The position numbers and the translations under genes were made by a program. Below, one piece after another: positions 10,691-25,009 of a DNA stretch of 64,000 nucleotides (position 1 is its first letter; every line of letters starts with the position of its first letter). This DNA is from Pagrus major. Lineage: Eukaryota > Chordata > Actinopteri > Spariformes > Sparidae. The DNA is taken from positions 1,964,797 to 2,028,796 of the forward strand of contig NC_133230.1 of assembly GCF_040436345.1 (NCBI RefSeq). Reading direction: 5' to 3'. The notes beneath the pieces are model-generated. The model made no database searches and was not told where the DNA came from. It saw only the letters and a list, made by a program, of their open reading frames with translations.

Positions 10691-13600
10691 TTGTTTGCTC
10701 CTCTTTCAATGAAATAAACTATATGCTATAGCAGCTACACTAACCTCTTGAGGAGCCGCCATTGTTGTTTTAAAATGAACAGTCGCTTCTCTCGCTGGTA
10801 GTCACACCTAAACCACTCCCGCAGCCGCCAGCAGGTCTTCAGAGGTCGCTGATCTGTTCAACACCTAGATTTATGAGGTAACACGAGGATTGTCTTCTTC
10901 TTATTGAAGCTCTCAACTTGGCGGGCACAAATCTTATTACTACCAAAAGCAAGGATGACAAAAATGACGAAATATAAATAGTGAAAAGACTGAATTATCC
11001 GTATGCTTAAAAGCCCACAGGAATATGAAAGAGAGAGCTTTAAAGTTTAAGAGATGAAATTCAAAGTAGAAAAGATCTTTTCCTCCTCGGTTCATTAAAA
11101 AAGTCATTTAGTATTTAGAGATATTTTAATGTCAGATGGTTTGTTATATCTCAGCTTTGAAGACTCTTTCCTGCAGCTGAAAGGTCATCAGCTGGAGTCA
11201 GCGTGAGTCCGTCAGCTCCTTCGACTTCTGTCAGCGAGTCCTTGAGCGATACAGCGACCCCCCTCCTGCGTTAGCAGCAAGTCGCCCTGAAACATCGCGT
11301 CAGCGAGTATCTGAAGTGTGAATGCAGAGCGTACAGTAAGACCTCTCCCATGCCTCCTGATAGCAGCGGAGAGCGTTTCATCAGACGGGGCCTGCCGCTG
11401 CCTGCCTCCTGACTTCCTCTCTTTGATCCTGAACCCTGCAGTCATATGCAAAGCAGGCTGGGAAGACGCCGCCATGCTGGGAGGCATCGCCTGTACAGAG
11501 TAAAGAGTGGAGTAGACTGTGTTTCCTTTACAAAGGTTAAAGTCTGACGGGGAGATTCACACCGGAGCTGTGAATTATACCGATGATAACAACACCACCA
11601 CTCCCTTCATATGAGACACACAGTCATTCTCCAACAAAGACTTTAACTGACACAGTTTACTATAGAGCGTGAACCTGTACGTCATCACAAGAGCTGCAGA
11701 TGATGAATAAGAAGCTGCTGGTGAAGCTGCCTATGCCCTCACTTTTTTTTCCCAAAATGGCGATCAAGAGTCCTCACAAAATGGATGTAAGATTGTTTCT
11801 TTGGATCAGCAGCGTCCTGGTAAACTGAGCTGTTCTCTCCGTCGTGTTCTGGCAGCTCCTGGTGAAACCAGTACGAACAAGCCTCTGGTGAATGTGTTCG
11901 TCTGTAACGCCAAGAGAAAAGAAGAAACTTTGACTTACGGGTCAGTGAATATGTGTCATTTGACAGATGTAATTCTCCAGTTGCACAATATAGTGTGACG
12001 TTTATCCACTGTACAAAAACTCCACGTCCTTTTGCTTCTGGTGCTGACTCCACAGTATTCTGTACGTCTACAGTTTTTAACATTTGTGATTCAGTTTTCC
12101 TCAAACTTTTTCAGTCCAAGAACCACTTAACCAAAAAAAACAAAACATCACGGACCATTTAACTTCCCAACATCCCTCAAAAACAATTGTCATACTTCAA
12201 CAGTTTCCATCTTACTGGCTTTTTTTTCTGAGACATCGATGAGACAATGTCTGGACCCAAAACCCACTGCACTGATCATTGTGGGTCGGCTACACTGCTG
12301 AGGCCTGACAACACAGCAAAACAGCCAACTCAAATAAAACATGGTTGAATTTAAATGCGAGTTGATTTAATATTAAAGACAACACATCAGTTCCACTCAC
12401 GACGAGGCTTTGGGGTCGCTCAACATCACAGACAGTTTGAGAAACACTTGAATGTGATATTTTACCAAATATACTCACAAACCACTTTTAGGTCGCTGTG
12501 GCTCTTTGTTTACGCTCGGTGCTTGGAAAGTGGCTGACGTACACCACCTCGGTAAACCGAGCAGTATAAGTATTAGTAGTCATTTTTAAATGTCTTCCTG
12601 CCTTTAGTTCAGTCATGCCGCAGTAATAAACATTTTCTTTACTTCATTCCTGAGTGAATTGGCAATGAACAGGCCTACAGGAAAACCAAGACTGAACCAG
12701 ACAGGAAAAGTGCTGAAAAACCAAAATCATGAGATTAAAAAGGCTAAAAAGGTCCATAAAGCAGGAACCACGCTGTGGTTTGGTTACCCCCCTTTTTACC
12801 ACTGGTCAAAAATCCCACGTAAACCCGCTCCGATTAGTTTTTATTTGATCTGAACGTAAGACCCGGGTGAACACGCTAAATCCTGCCGCGCAAAGTGATG
12901 ACACGTTATCAACATCCAGTGGTTGACACGCGTTTAAAAAACCTGTGTAGACCCGCTGATTTTGGTGGAAAAGCGGCATTATTGCGAGCAAACCCCTTAC
13001 ACACTAAAAGACCAGCTATAGATGGAATACATTATTTCTCCAGGAGGCAGCAGTCTGTGGAGGGAGATCTCCTGCTGAGCTCAGAGTTCACACTGATTCA
13101 CAGACTCAGATTGAACTGTGGTCGTCGTCACAAAGGCTGATGAGATTCACGTTAATGCTGAGAGGAGACAGCAGCAGCCGCTCTGCATGTTCCTGCTTCC
13201 TCTGAAACTTCAAAGTTCACTCTGACGGATGCTCACGGCCGCCGTCTGCCAACGATACAGCAACGCTCATCTTTTAAACAACGTGCGCTTCTGTTTTCTG
13301 TCATCACGATTCATTTCTTCTCTGCTGTAGCAACACATGTGAGGCGATGGTGATTTAAACACATCGAGGAGGGAAGACATTTTGGGTGACCTATTTGGCT
13401 ATTTCCATCAGGATAAGATGACTTTATCTGCTCGGTATGAGGGTGGAGACGACACACACCAACACACACACTCACTCGGGGAGGTTTAACAGGCCTCCAC
13501 AGGGGGTCTGTGCTGCAGCGGCGAGCAGCTGGCTGCATCTGATACTATTAACAGAAGTGATGTGAGTGTGTACCGCAATAAAAATGTTTCTGGCAAATGT

Positions 13601-14284
13601 TGAATATGTTATTGTGGGTGTGTGCTGCTCGATCTGATGATTGGAAGTTTGTGAAGAAAACGCTGGAGACGTGTGGGAGGGGGAGGACAGTATGTGAGGC
13701 TCTGTGCACATAGTTTTAGTAACAGTCACCCAGAATCAAATGCCTCATTTACATTTTCACTAAAGTGACTTTTTATCACCAAACGAGACAGAGACAGAGA
13801 CAGAGACAGAGACAGAGACACAGACGCTCCTCCTGGTGTACGAACGGTTCAAACTTTGACCGAGTTTGACTTCTTGGCAGCGCTCGGTCCCTCTGGTGCC
13901 GAAGCCGAATCCAAACCTCAAACTATTGTTTTGTGAAAGCTTCTCATAAAAACAGCTGCTGGTGATTTCAACTGCTGTTCAGCGTGAGTGTCTTTCTGGA
14001 GATAAACATTGATGATTTCAAGATTCAAGATTCAATTTGTTTGTCATTATGCAACCAGGATTGTATAATTAAATAAGACTGAAGACTGATTATGCTCGAT
14101 AAAAAGGAAAGTTATATAAATGGTTGATTAAATCAGACCTGATTAAAGTCCGAAAAATAAAATTCTTCATCAAATTTCTTTCTTTTTTCTTTTTTTTTGG
14201 TGAAGTGGAGGATGAATTGGATGCTTGTCCAAATGTTTCCAGCAGCTCTGGTCAGGTTTGCTGGTAAATACTGTGTATATTCAA

Positions 14285-14640
14285 GGATCGAAGGCTTCAA
14301 CAAGCCAACAAGGCTGCCAAACAAAGGACCCGAGTTTGAGTCACACCACTGGATATTTTGAGGACAGTTGCAGACATTTCCATCCGTAATCGTAGCAACC
14401 AAAGCAGATATTTTAATCCAAACCATGATGTTTTCTAACCTTAACCAAGTGGTTTTGGCGCCTAAACCTAACCAGAGCACAAGCACAGTGTTGTGACAAG
14501 AGAGACATAGAAAATTCAACTCAAACAAACGGAAAGTTGCAACATAAAGAGCTTTAACGTATTCTGTGTTTTTGCAGAAATGTAGTTAGTGAACATTTAT
14601 TCTGGAGATTGGGTTGCAAAAACTACTTTGTTAGGTTTAG
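14285..14640 (+). repeat. Interspersed repeat family A, copy 2 (longest)
   Basis: Includes an upstream part (AAGGCTGCC, CACCACTGGAT, GACATTTCC) also seen at 23.98 kb, then the block series CTAACCTTAACCAAGTGG, ACCAGAGCACAAGCACAG and TTTTGCAGAAATGTA. This is the best copy from which to define the family limits. Confidence 0.7.
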
Positions 14641-15391
14641 TAAAAGATCAAAGTTTGGGTTAAAATGACCTTGTGAAGGCTAGAGGAGCTTCTTCGTCAT
14701 GGTTACAACTATAAATAAAAATAAAAATTTAAGTTTGATACAAAACAAACCAAGATGGACGTGAGAGGAAGGTTGAGTATCAGCCAGGAAAAACACAGTT
14801 TAGAGAAAGGATTTTTTCATATCTAACTAAAACAAAGTTTGTGGTTGTCAGAAGAGTGGAAAGAGGAATCAAGATGGTTTGGGTTTGTTTTATTTTGTTT
14901 TTGTCGAGTTTGAAAGAAATGTGTTTTGCGATTATCTGCGAGGTAAAATTGCTACTTTTGTCAATGTAGTCTGGTGGCTTTCCATAATTTATAACAATCT
15001 GAGCCGGTTAGTGGCAAAAACAAGCACTTTTAGTGGATGTAATGATTTAACGATCACTGGATGTTGCACGGGACTCAGCTGCTCCCAAGAGGAACATAAT
15101 GAGGGCCCATTAATGAGTGTAGCGGCACTACAGTCCATCAGGGCAACTGCAACCCGACATGTTTACATTTCTTTACTTGACTTGTCTTCAAGTCTAAGTT
15201 TGACATCGATATGATCAATAAAACATACCCATCCCTCGTAACTTTGACAGTCAATGTTGCCCACAGGGCAACACCAAAAACTGTCGCTCCATAACAACAT
15301 CACCTGATTCCCTCCTTTACACCTACATCCACCAGAGGACTTTGTAAGGTAAACAAATGCAGTTATGAGGCTGAAACGACAGATGCTGTAG

Positions 15392-15426
15392 CTGTGTGTC
15401 CACATACTTTTGGCCAAACAGTGTAT
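15392..15426 (-). repeat. Possible Tc1/mariner terminal repeat
   Basis: TCCACATACTTTTGGCCAAA, then CAGTGTA, resembles the ends of common fish Tc1-type elements. I see no partner end nearby, so it may be a lone remnant. Confidence 0.35.
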
Positions 15427-16439
15427 GTAGAGTCAGGAGAGAGGAGAGGCTCCAGAGAGAGGAGAAAGTGCAGCATAATGAGTGTGAAAGTGAAAGAGAG
15501 AGAGGTGACAGTCAGAGGGAGGAGGGGTGAGTTTGCATAAAGAGGACAGGGAAGGGCGAGAGACACTGAGAGAGAGAGAGAGAGAGAGAGGTGACATTTA
15601 AAAATAGAGAAGAAGAAGAAGAGAGGACGGAGGAAGGAGATGTGTGGCTGTATGTGTGTGTGTGTGTGTGTGTGTAGCAGCTGTTTTCCTTCATCCACTG
15701 AATACTAAAGTCATTTTCTGTATCAGGGCCACAGCGCTAATTTCCCATGATCCTCTCCTCCAACAACCTTCACTCCTCCCTGGTGTGTTTGTGTCATTTT
15801 AAACAGGAAGGCTGAGGTGTGACACTGACAACAACACACACAGACACACACACACACACACACACAGAGACACACCACACACAGATTATAAAATCAAACA
15901 GTGATTACCGATTTCCAGCCAATTCATCATCACATGTGATGGTGATGTGATGAAAACAGCCAATAATCAGATCTTTGTATCATTCTGTATTTCAATTTTA
16001 ACCAATTTTACTAAACATATCAACTGTCGCAGGGTCGGTAGCATGAAAAAGGACTGCAGACAACAGGGAAATGTAGATAATCAGGCAGGAACAGTTCAGG
16101 TTTTATAATAATAAAATGATAATTCATATGTTCACAGGAAAAGGCAGCAAGTCCAGACAGAATATGTGGCTACGTACCAGACTGACGTTTTTAACAAAAC
16201 TGTTAGGGTTAGGGTCAGATTACTGTAAGGCCGGACCCGCATTGGATCCGGTGTCAGGCTGGTGCAGCGGTGTGGGAGTGTCACTCCATGGTCCGTGTGT
16301 GTGACGTGTTGGGAACCCCCCGCTGATCAGTGTGTCGAAAAGATGAAGCTTTAGTTTTGATCTCTCTTCAGACACAATGGTACCAAACCTGGCAACTTGA
16401 ACAAATGATATCCTTTAGATTTGTCATCATTAAAGGTGT

Positions 16440-16605
16440 TCATGGACACGTTTTTTAAACTTTGGACAGAGCCAGGCTCGCTGTGTGCTAAGCTAAGCTA
16501 ACCAGATCCTGACTCCTAACACACCAACCTGAGATTACTGTGCATCTTCTCATCCAGCTCTTCTAAAAAAGAAAGTGACTACGCTTCCCTGAACTGTCTC
16601 CTTTA
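16440..16605 (-). repeat. Interspersed repeat family C, copy 2 (inverse)
   Basis: GGACAGAGCCAGGCT and TGCTAAGCTAAGCTAACC are the reverse complement of the same family blocks at 2.5 kb. The copy is diverged beyond them. Confidence 0.6.
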
Positions 16606-16762
16606 AGGTCACGACTCCTCTTAACGGGATGCGACATTTCAGGAAACGTCTGCTCTTTTATTAAACTGCTCTGGTTTCTCAGCAGGACGAAATTCAGTTG
16701 TAGAATAAAAACAAACTGACAGGAAAAACCAATTCAGTCAACACATACGGGAAGAGTCTGAA

Positions 16763-16764
<2 letters not shown>

Positions 16765-16805
<41 letters not shown>
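16765..16805 (+). repeat. (GT)n microsatellite
   Basis: Uninterrupted GT run of about 41 bases. Confidence 0.97.
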
Positions 16806-16807
<2 letters not shown>

Positions 16808-19506
16808 CCAGAGAAGGAAACGGCCTTACAATCTAAACAAAAGCTTGTCATGAATCACCTCTCTCTCTCTCAGCTGCTCTCGGTTTGTTTCTTTCCTGTA
16901 ACGACCGACCAGCAGCTCCGTCACTCACAGCTGCATCAATCAGCAACAACAGCTTCAGAGTCCATCAGTGACTCAGCAGCTACAGCCTGAGATTTACTTC
17001 ACAGAGCGATCAGTCAGACTCTCTTTCTTTAATGTGTCTCAAACAGTTTCAATATTTTAAAAACATCATGAATAACTCTTTTTTTATGTGTTTGCAACTT
17101 CTAAACAACAAGGAGCTTCTTTTTTTTCAGTCTCGTCGCAGCAAACATCGGACGAGTAGCTGCATCACGTCCCTCGTTAGAAATAGTCCCAATTTATTAG
17201 CGATACTAAAAGTTTGGTCCCCCTGGATCTTTGTGACAACAGTTTCAAATGATTCAATGATCTTAAATAGATAAAACTCAGCCTGTTCTTTCTGCACAAA
17301 AGAAAAAGTCAAAGAAAATTAAATCTATTCAGAATATTTGATCTAATAAATGAAAACCTGGGTCTGCATCCTTCATGAGTCATTCAGAGTGAGTTAATCA
17401 AAAAGACAAGATTAATGTTCAGTCCTCCGTCTGGCAGAATCGTCTTTTTATTAAAGCCTTGAAACCTGAATGATAAAATATCATGTTTGAAATGTGCTAC
17501 TACTGGTACATTATCAGGTTAACATCACCACTCAAAGAAATGTTTGAAACACTCGTGTCTCATACCGACTACTGAGGTTGAGACCAGGGGTTCAAGAAGT
17601 CCTTCACATGTCTGTGACTGAAGTTGAAAAGAAGACTAAAATTACATTGTAAAAACTCTATATTCTCTATATTTTGAACTCTGTAAGGACGTCACTAGTG
17701 AACGCTGAAAAGCTCAGCGGGTGTCCTCAGCAGAAAAAACGACCATATATGTCGACTGTATATCAGCTAATTATGACACATATTTACGTTTCTTGTTCGG
17801 TGGCGACCTTGAGCGGATGTGGTAGTTATAACAGCAGCAAAGGAGGAAGTCAGGATGAGTAATATAAAGAGCGAAAAACAAAACAATAAAAGATCTCAGT
17901 GGGGAAGGGGAGCCCGGGTGTGTTTGGTTATATAAACAAAGAAGAATAAAGAGAAAAAATAGTTCAACTGAAATAAAAACCAATACAAAGATATCAATAT
18001 TTGTCCTGCCTGATTAATTTTGAAAATCTGATTCATGCAGTTTTGCTTGATGCTTCAATTTAAATGTAAAACAGAGAGGAAGAGTAAAGAGAAGTACAAA
18101 GAAATAACAATAAATAGATAAATGAATAAATGTATTGCTCTATTCATTCTGTGTGATACAAATCAATCGGACGAGATAAGATGAACTTTTTCTTCAAGCT
18201 GTTCAGTTTTTATTGTCGTCTCCTCGAGCGCACAGATGTGACGATGAATAAAACATCTCACTTTTTCCTCAGGAGCTGCATGTCTCTCTAGAAAAAGTCA
18301 CAAAATGTCAGTGAATATCTCTGGTTTATTCTGGTGTTATAAAGTGCAAATAAAGAAAATATTACATTTTAATTTTGGCTCACCAGTTTCCCCTCCTGTG
18401 TGTTTCTGTATGGTATTTTTAAAAAGCAGAAAAGCAGCAGAATGTGGAAGTGAGAGCAGAAGCATTAAATTTCAAAAAGGAAGAAAAACAAGAGGAAACG
18501 CTGTCTTTTCACCAGCAACAGAGAAACATAAGACGCAGCAAACAAACACTGAAAACCCAAAAAAAAGGGAACTTCCCCCCTGCGGTGAACGGCTGCTTCC
18601 TCCAGGGGGAAAGAGCTTCAGGAGGAAGAACAAGAAGATGTAATTATTATAGCAGGAACTGAGCTTGAAGAAGTAGAAAAGAAGAAGAAGAAAAGCGCCG
18701 CAGTGTGCAGCAGCGCTGATGAGAAGATGGATTTGGGTTTGTTCCTGTAATGCAGTCAGAGAGCTGAGAACAGACGAGCTCTTCATCCTCATCTCTGCTG
18801 CCTTGACCTCATTCCTGAATGCGTCTCTGTGTTTGTTCCACTGAAATGTGCCGTGTTTACTCCCTGCAGAGGTGAAAACATCTGTACATGTCATTGTGGA
18901 AGCTGTTTGAGGACAGATGAACTGTAAAACTCATTTTTTGGAGGAGTAAATACAGCCGTGCTCGCAGCTCGGAGACGCAGCTGTGCTTCGAGCTAAACGC
19001 TAACGTCCACCTGAGGGGGGCGCTCGATTAAAGGTCAGGAGATCCCCCGAAGTTTAGAGGATTCATCGTCCAATCGATCAAAATTGTAAAGAGATATTTC
19101 AGTTTGGAGCAAACCGGTCGAACACTCGACACTGTACACCTGTGAAAGAACAAGCTACTGCTCAACGTCTGCTAAAAACCAACGAGCTGATTGTTGATTG
19201 TGGAGCAGGTGAGCAGTTTTAAGGTGCCTAATTATTATTATAAATCATTTTTAAGGCTCCGTGTTCATCACAAAAAGGAGAACCGGGGCGAGAGGGTCAA
19301 AAGCAGAACAAACAGAGCGAAGTTTAAACATTAACCCGACACCTGAAACATCCACAGCACACCTTGTTCTCTGCTGGAGGTGTAAACCGGTCCGTCCGTC
19401 CGTCAGTAATATTTCATAAAGTACTTCGGTTCACCTATATCGCCATAGCAACCTCAGCCTGATTTTAATTGGAGCCCGAGGCCAGTCTGCATCCCTTTCA
19501 TCTTCC

Positions 19507-19598
19507 ACACACACACACACACACACACACATCCACAAAGACACACTGTACGCATCTGTGCTCACTGAGACACACACAGATGCACCTCTCTTTCTTTA

Positions 19599-19630
<32 letters not shown>
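19507..19630 (+). repeat. Two (CA)n microsatellites
   Basis: CA runs at 19507-19531 and 19601-19630, with CA-rich sequence between them. Confidence 0.93.
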
Positions 19631-19634
<4 letters not shown>

Positions 19635-21402
19635 TGCTCCGAGGCGTTGTCTCCCGACGGGACGAGACTGATCTGGTGTCAGTCGTCGCTCTTGATGTCG
19701 AAGGTTCAAATCTGGTTCACGAGTGTCAGTCAGCTTGTTTCTTCTTTAGCCTCGTTTTCCTGCCGCAGGTTCTTAAAAGAAAACAGGTTCAGAGTCGACC
19801 TGAAAACAAGTCGTGTGAACCCTGAAGCAGGTTGAGCTGCCTGTAAACATTCCTCCTGCTCAGACTGGACATTAAAATGAAAGGAAAGCTTCTGACATGC
19901 TTCAAACCTCGCTGATGGACGACAAAATCCATTATTATAAACTCAAGTGGATATCTTCAAGTGTTTTTAGTGCAAAATCCCCCATCTGTGTGTCTGTGGA
20001 CAGTGTCCCCCTGCTGAGGGAGGTGGAGGTCAGCGATATTTAGTTTGGTAAGACATGAAAGCCAAGCAGGTTGTAGGAGGTGAAAGCTTAAAGCTGGGCA
20101 TGCACTGTACGATTTTAGAAATGTTGTTAATTCAAAGTTACTGTACGAGTAAATCGTCTGCGATGTGAAGCCAAAGCTCACGGTCAGTGTGTGCTCGTCA
20201 GTCCCTGCAGACCCTCCTGTCCATCGACGTGCTGCCGTGGCATTTTCAGGTGATATGCCGATCCTTCACACTAACTTCTGTGGTCAACGTCGTGAAACTG
20301 TCTGATAAGTTTGGTTGCTGTCGGACACGAAGTTAAGTGATGAGATTGAAGTTGATGAAGACGAGGGCAGCCAGGTGGAGCAGGCTGAGGTGACATCCAG
20401 GCTGGAGAGGTCTCACAGGAATCACAGGTGAGCAGGTGAAGAAACTAACGAGGGGATGAGGTGCAGGTGGAGGGACGCTGGGAACAGGGCGGTGCTAACA
20501 AGGCTGATGTGAGACAGGTGTGGGGGAGGAACACGGGAACAGGTGAGCAGGAAGCAGAAAGGAACTACAAAATAAAACAGGAAATAACTGACCAAAAACC
20601 AAAACCGTGCCAGAAACAGTCTGGTTTGGGGTTAAAATTAGACGTGACGTAACTTAAAGGGGCTCTACGTAACAATTTGGAGCAACTTGCATGTACTCGC
20701 TTGTTAGACGACACACAAAAAGTCAAAACATGGGTTGTGGTAACGCTCAAACTGACTTCACAGTTGCTGCAGTAATCGTCCACCATGTGTTGATACCAGG
20801 CTTGTTGAAAATATTAGTTTAGTTCTATATTTTTTGCCAGCACTCGTTAAAAGTGTCGCCATAATGAGATATAATGAGGCGTCCTGCTGCAGCTCGTTTC
20901 TCTGGTGTCAGCCTGCTCAGCTTCCTGTTGAAAGTTGAACCTCTTTCAATAATGCAAAGTTGAAAAGGTCATCTATTTTTTTTTTTTAGGATCCATTAAG
21001 TAGGAACTCCCCACAGCTCGGAGAGATGGATGAAAATGTCCTCGCAGCACCGAAGCTTTTAAAAAAAAAGATGGTGCAGCATAATATTACTTGAGGTTTC
21101 AAGAAACATAAAACCAGATGGATTTGGTGAAATGTCAGAAACTTAAAAAATAAGGAAGGAGGAGGAAAACACGCCTGAAGAGCTGCTTATATCAGCTTAA
21201 TAGATACGAGCAGGAGACGACTCCGAACACGGACTTTAAAAACTAAATACAAGAAACTGAATTTGTGTGCGAGTCGACAGGAAATCACTACACCAGCCTG
21301 CAACTCCTCCATAACTCTGCACCGATGGTCGGGCGAGACACTGAAATTATGAAGAAAAAGAAATTAAACTGCACCGATTTTCGTTTTAGCTATAAATAAT
21401 TC

Positions 21403-21404
21403 AG

Positions 21405-21435
<31 letters not shown>

Positions 21436-21520
21436 TGACCGTCTGGCCCGAGGCTGAGGGGACTCAGGTGAACCACATCGCTTATTAACCCTCCCACACA
21501 CACACACACACACACACGCA
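21403..21520 (+). repeat. Two (CA)n microsatellites
   Basis: CA runs at about 21403-21432 and 21495-21518, separated by GC-richer unique sequence. Confidence 0.93.
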
Positions 21521-22828
21521 GACCTTTAACAAGACAAAGGGAGGCTCCATCTTTTGACAGGCGGACCGAACACACACTGTTGTACTCCATCTTTGTTCTG
21601 TTTCAAACCACTGGAGCACAGAGCATCATGGGAAATGAAAGGGGGGAGGGGGGCTGTCGTGTCACGATTTCCCCCGATAGTTCAGTCAATCAATCTGCAA
21701 CTTTGGCAATTAAGTTTCATCGTCGTACAAGTAGGAGAAGAAGAAGGAGGACGACGAGAGACGAGCTGCTCAGCGCCGACTTTTGTCCAAAATGGTGGAA
21801 GATATCAGTTCATTTCTAATTAACCGTCCTCTGTTGAAGCATTTAAGGGTTTATAAACAAACACACACACGGTTCAGTTTATACCTCACTGCTTATTTGC
21901 ATACACAAATGTATTTTTCTCAGCGACCCTCGAGGCTACACAGATGTGACAGTATGAATCAGATTAAAGGGGAAGAAATCCAAACTCAGAATTTTAATAT
22001 TTACACTTTTAATGAGGTAATAATACAAACTCAGAAATGTAGAAATGTGTATTTTTCCATAAGTGAATAAAGAAGCTGTTCTCAGAGGAAAACAGTAAAC
22101 AAACACAATAATTATCGCACATCTGGCAGCGCCGGTTGTCGACTAAATGAATGAATAGTCGTGTTTTATCCTGTGTGGTTGGTAGTTGTTACTGTCGTCG
22201 CGACGATAACACCGCTTGGAAACACTCGAGGGACGGAAAGTTGTCGTCCTACCTCAGATTTATTCCTCTACGGTGGCAGTAAACACAACAAACGAGCTTT
22301 CCTGTCTTTTCAGAAGTGACTCAGAGAGTCGGATAGTCGCTCTGACTCCATCGCCGTCCATGCTACGTTCACCCCCCTGCATGACCGACTGTATAGTCAC
22401 AAGGCCACGCATGCTCGTCACTGCTCCCTTGTTCTTTGTGTAAATGCTGGGAGGGAGAGTTTTCAGCAGCATTTGAAGTTGCAGAAATGGAAGAATTGTT
22501 CCTTCAGTGTTGACTTTGTGTCTGTGTGACGTGAATCATGAAGAGGAGACGAGACGAAGGGAGGAAGACTTCAGCCAGGAGGGAGAGAGAAGGGAATAAA
22601 ATGAGACTATAAGGGGAGGAGGGAGAGGAGGGAGACGAGGGAGACGAGGGAGAGGAGGGAGGCAACAGAGACAATAAGAAGTGAAGGACGAAGAGGTGAA
22701 AAAGAGAAAGATTGTGTGAGAAGGAAAAAGAGATAGAAAGAGCAAAATGAGATGAGGAGGTCTCACCTTGTTTTCCCAGAAGAAGAAGACAGATGAGTGG
22801 AGGAGTGTGGGGGTGCTGCGTTAATGAG

Positions 22829-22830
<2 letters not shown>

Positions 22831-22866
<36 letters not shown>

Positions 22867-22889
22867 GACACATACACACACACACACAG
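22831..22889 (+). repeat. (CA)n microsatellite
   Basis: Two CA runs split by GTGACACATA. A conserved block related to one at 29.03 kb follows immediately. Confidence 0.95.
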
Positions 22890-22959
22890 TGACACAGCAC
22901 AATTGCTACCAGCTGCTGCTGTTTATCGTTATTAACGAAAAAATCCCAAGGTCACTAAG

Positions 22960-22961
<2 letters not shown>

Positions 22962-23013
<52 letters not shown>
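22962..23013 (+). repeat. (GT)n microsatellite
   Basis: Pure GT run of about 52 bases, only about 70 bases after a CA run, so the two could pair as inverted repeats. Confidence 0.97.
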
Positions 23014-23015
<2 letters not shown>

Positions 23016-23106
23016 AGGGAGAGGAAGGGAAGGCGAGTGGGCGACGGGTGTGAAGAATCCTTTGACCTCCTTCATGATAAAAGCTGCGAGCTTCACTGAG
23101 ACACAC

Positions 23107-23146
23107 ACAGTCGACAACAGAGTCGACAACAGAGTCGACAACAGAG
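23107..23146 (+). repeat. AGTCGACAACAG tandem repeat, 3 units
   Basis: Three near-perfect units of about 13 bases (CAGAGTCGACAA type) occur next to the GT/CA microsatellites. Confidence 0.9.
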
Positions 23147-23974
23147 ACACTTTCACTGAGAAACACCGAACATTTGGGTGCACGAGTCACAAAATGGCGC
23201 TCCAGGAAAAGTCGCTTGAAACCAGGTTGCACATTAAACACAAGGGTCTATGGCGCCTGGTCTGAAGTGCAAGATGCAAGTATTTTCAGGGTGTGTCCGA
23301 CTCCGCTTTGCTCGTTAAGCGGCGGATAATCTGGCCGCAAAGTGAGACGCACGGTAAAAAGAGGTTGTATTTAGCAGCAAGACCTTTGCTAGCGCGAGTT
23401 GGTGGTGCGTGCATTTGTTTTGGAAGCGAGTGACAGAGAGGCCGCAGGATGGATCACGATGAGGTTATGTATTCCAGTCTGCAGGATATATTATTAGCAG
23501 TTAACGTCTCTTCAAACCACAGATACATCCACTGTTCACATTATATGCCTATTAGCCACCTTTCAGGAGGTGAAGAGGATGGTGGCGGTGGTGTTATTAC
23601 AGCCGGTGTTAAGTGTTATGAGGCAATTAGCTGCTGAACCCAAATGCAGATAACACCAGAGGAGCCAGGAAATCAGTTTTTTTTGCAGGAAAAGGTATAG
23701 GTATGATATATAAGGTATGATAAGGAGATGGCTTGGCTGGCGAAGAGGACAGGCAGGACTGTGAGCGGATGGAAAACAGGGTTATTCACTCAAAGGCTTG
23801 AGTGGCTGCACGAACAACGAACTGGCAGCGTGGAGATGACTGAGCAGGGTACAAGAAGAAGAAGAAGAGGTCTTGATTGCGCTGATGAAGTGCAGCTGGT
23901 GGCTCCTCCCTGACAACAACCATCACAAGAGAGAAACTGCTGCGAGGCAAACAACCGAGAAACACGGTAGTCAA

Positions 23975-24245
23975 GGAGCCGATGTTACAATAAGGCTGCC
24001 GACCGCAGTCACGCCACTGGATTTCTTTAGGGACACCTGGAGACATTTCCAGCTGTTTTTGTGGCGTCAAACCGTGATGTTTTCCTAACCCTAACACAGT
24101 GGTGTTCATGTCTGAACCTAACCAGAGCATAAGCACAGAAGTAGAAAATTCAACCTAAACAGACGTAAAGTTGCAACACAAAGATGCTCAAAATCTGTGG
24201 TTTTGCAGAAATGTACTTATTCTGGAGTTAGCTAACCAGAAACAT
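23975..24245 (+). repeat. Interspersed repeat family A, copy 3
   Basis: AATAAGGCTGCCGACC, CGCCACTGGAT, CTAACCCTAAC, ACCAGAGCATAAGCACAG, AAAGTTGCAACACAAAG and GGTTTTGCAGAAATGTA run in the same order as in the other copies. Confidence 0.7.
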
Positions 24246-24957
24246 CTTGGTACGTCTTTGTTTCTTCAGGAATTTGTCACCTTGTTCCCTGAAGCACCAC
24301 GGTTTCGGCCCTGTGGCGATAAACGTATCCACTTGGAGTAAAGTGGGTTTCGTCTCTCGCTCCCTGATGGATCCTGCCGTCGCTACATGCTTCTACTTTC
24401 CAGCGTTTTGTCCCGCCTGCCTCTCCTGTTTCGTCGGCTATCCGACGCAATCAGGAAGCTCGAGACTCTCGAAAACGCCGTTTCATGTCGACTGTTTCAG
24501 TAACAGGCGCTTCAGTGGATTCATCGTGTCGGCTCTGCTCGACTTTCCCCCAAATTATATATTTTTTTGTTTTATCTTCAGCAAAAGATGAAAGAAAGCG
24601 AAGCCGCGCGGCCTCCAAACCTTCTCATTATGACATCTCGTACGCTGCAGTCTGTGGTTTCATCACACAGAAAGCTGTCGACTTCCTCCAAACATTTTTT
24701 TTCTTTCTGTTATTGTTTACGGATCCGAGTCTTCACCTGCACTCGCCCAAAAAAACACAGAGCAGCAGCAGAAGAAGACGAAGAAGAAGTAGAAGAAGAA
24801 GACGAGCGGTGGAGGATCGCAGTGTTTGTTTCTATGTTTGTAAAAAGCCGTCTCTCCCACTCATTTTCTCCGTCTTCTTCTCTAATTTGGGAATGCAGGA
24901 TGTGGTTTTCATAACAATGAGGAGTTATATTTCATTTCAGGGCTGACTGAGGCACAA

Positions 24958-24960
<3 letters not shown>

Positions 24961-25008
<48 letters not shown>
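24961..25008 (+). repeat. (CA)n microsatellite
   Basis: Pure CA run of about 48 bases. A shorter CA run followed by GAG units is at 25.13-25.18 kb. Confidence 0.97.

Positions 25009-25009
<1 letters not shown>

Larger units (their letters stand above)
10001..20000. other. Gene-poor DNA
   Basis: No coding region supported. Family A copies (10.5, 14.4 kb), a family C copy (16.5 kb), a Tc1-like end (15.4 kb), GACAGA repeats (13.79-13.82 kb), GA and GT runs near 15.57 and 15.65 kb, and a CA run at 15.84-15.87 kb. Confidence 0.6.

Noticed and set aside
16204-16216. TTAGGGTTAGGG telomere-like units
   Set aside because: Only two units; chance or repeat-derived.
23449-23637. Open frame of 62 codons (MDHDEVMYSSLQ)
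   Set aside because: Lies in repeat-like sequence at 23.24-23.65 kb with no supporting exon structure.
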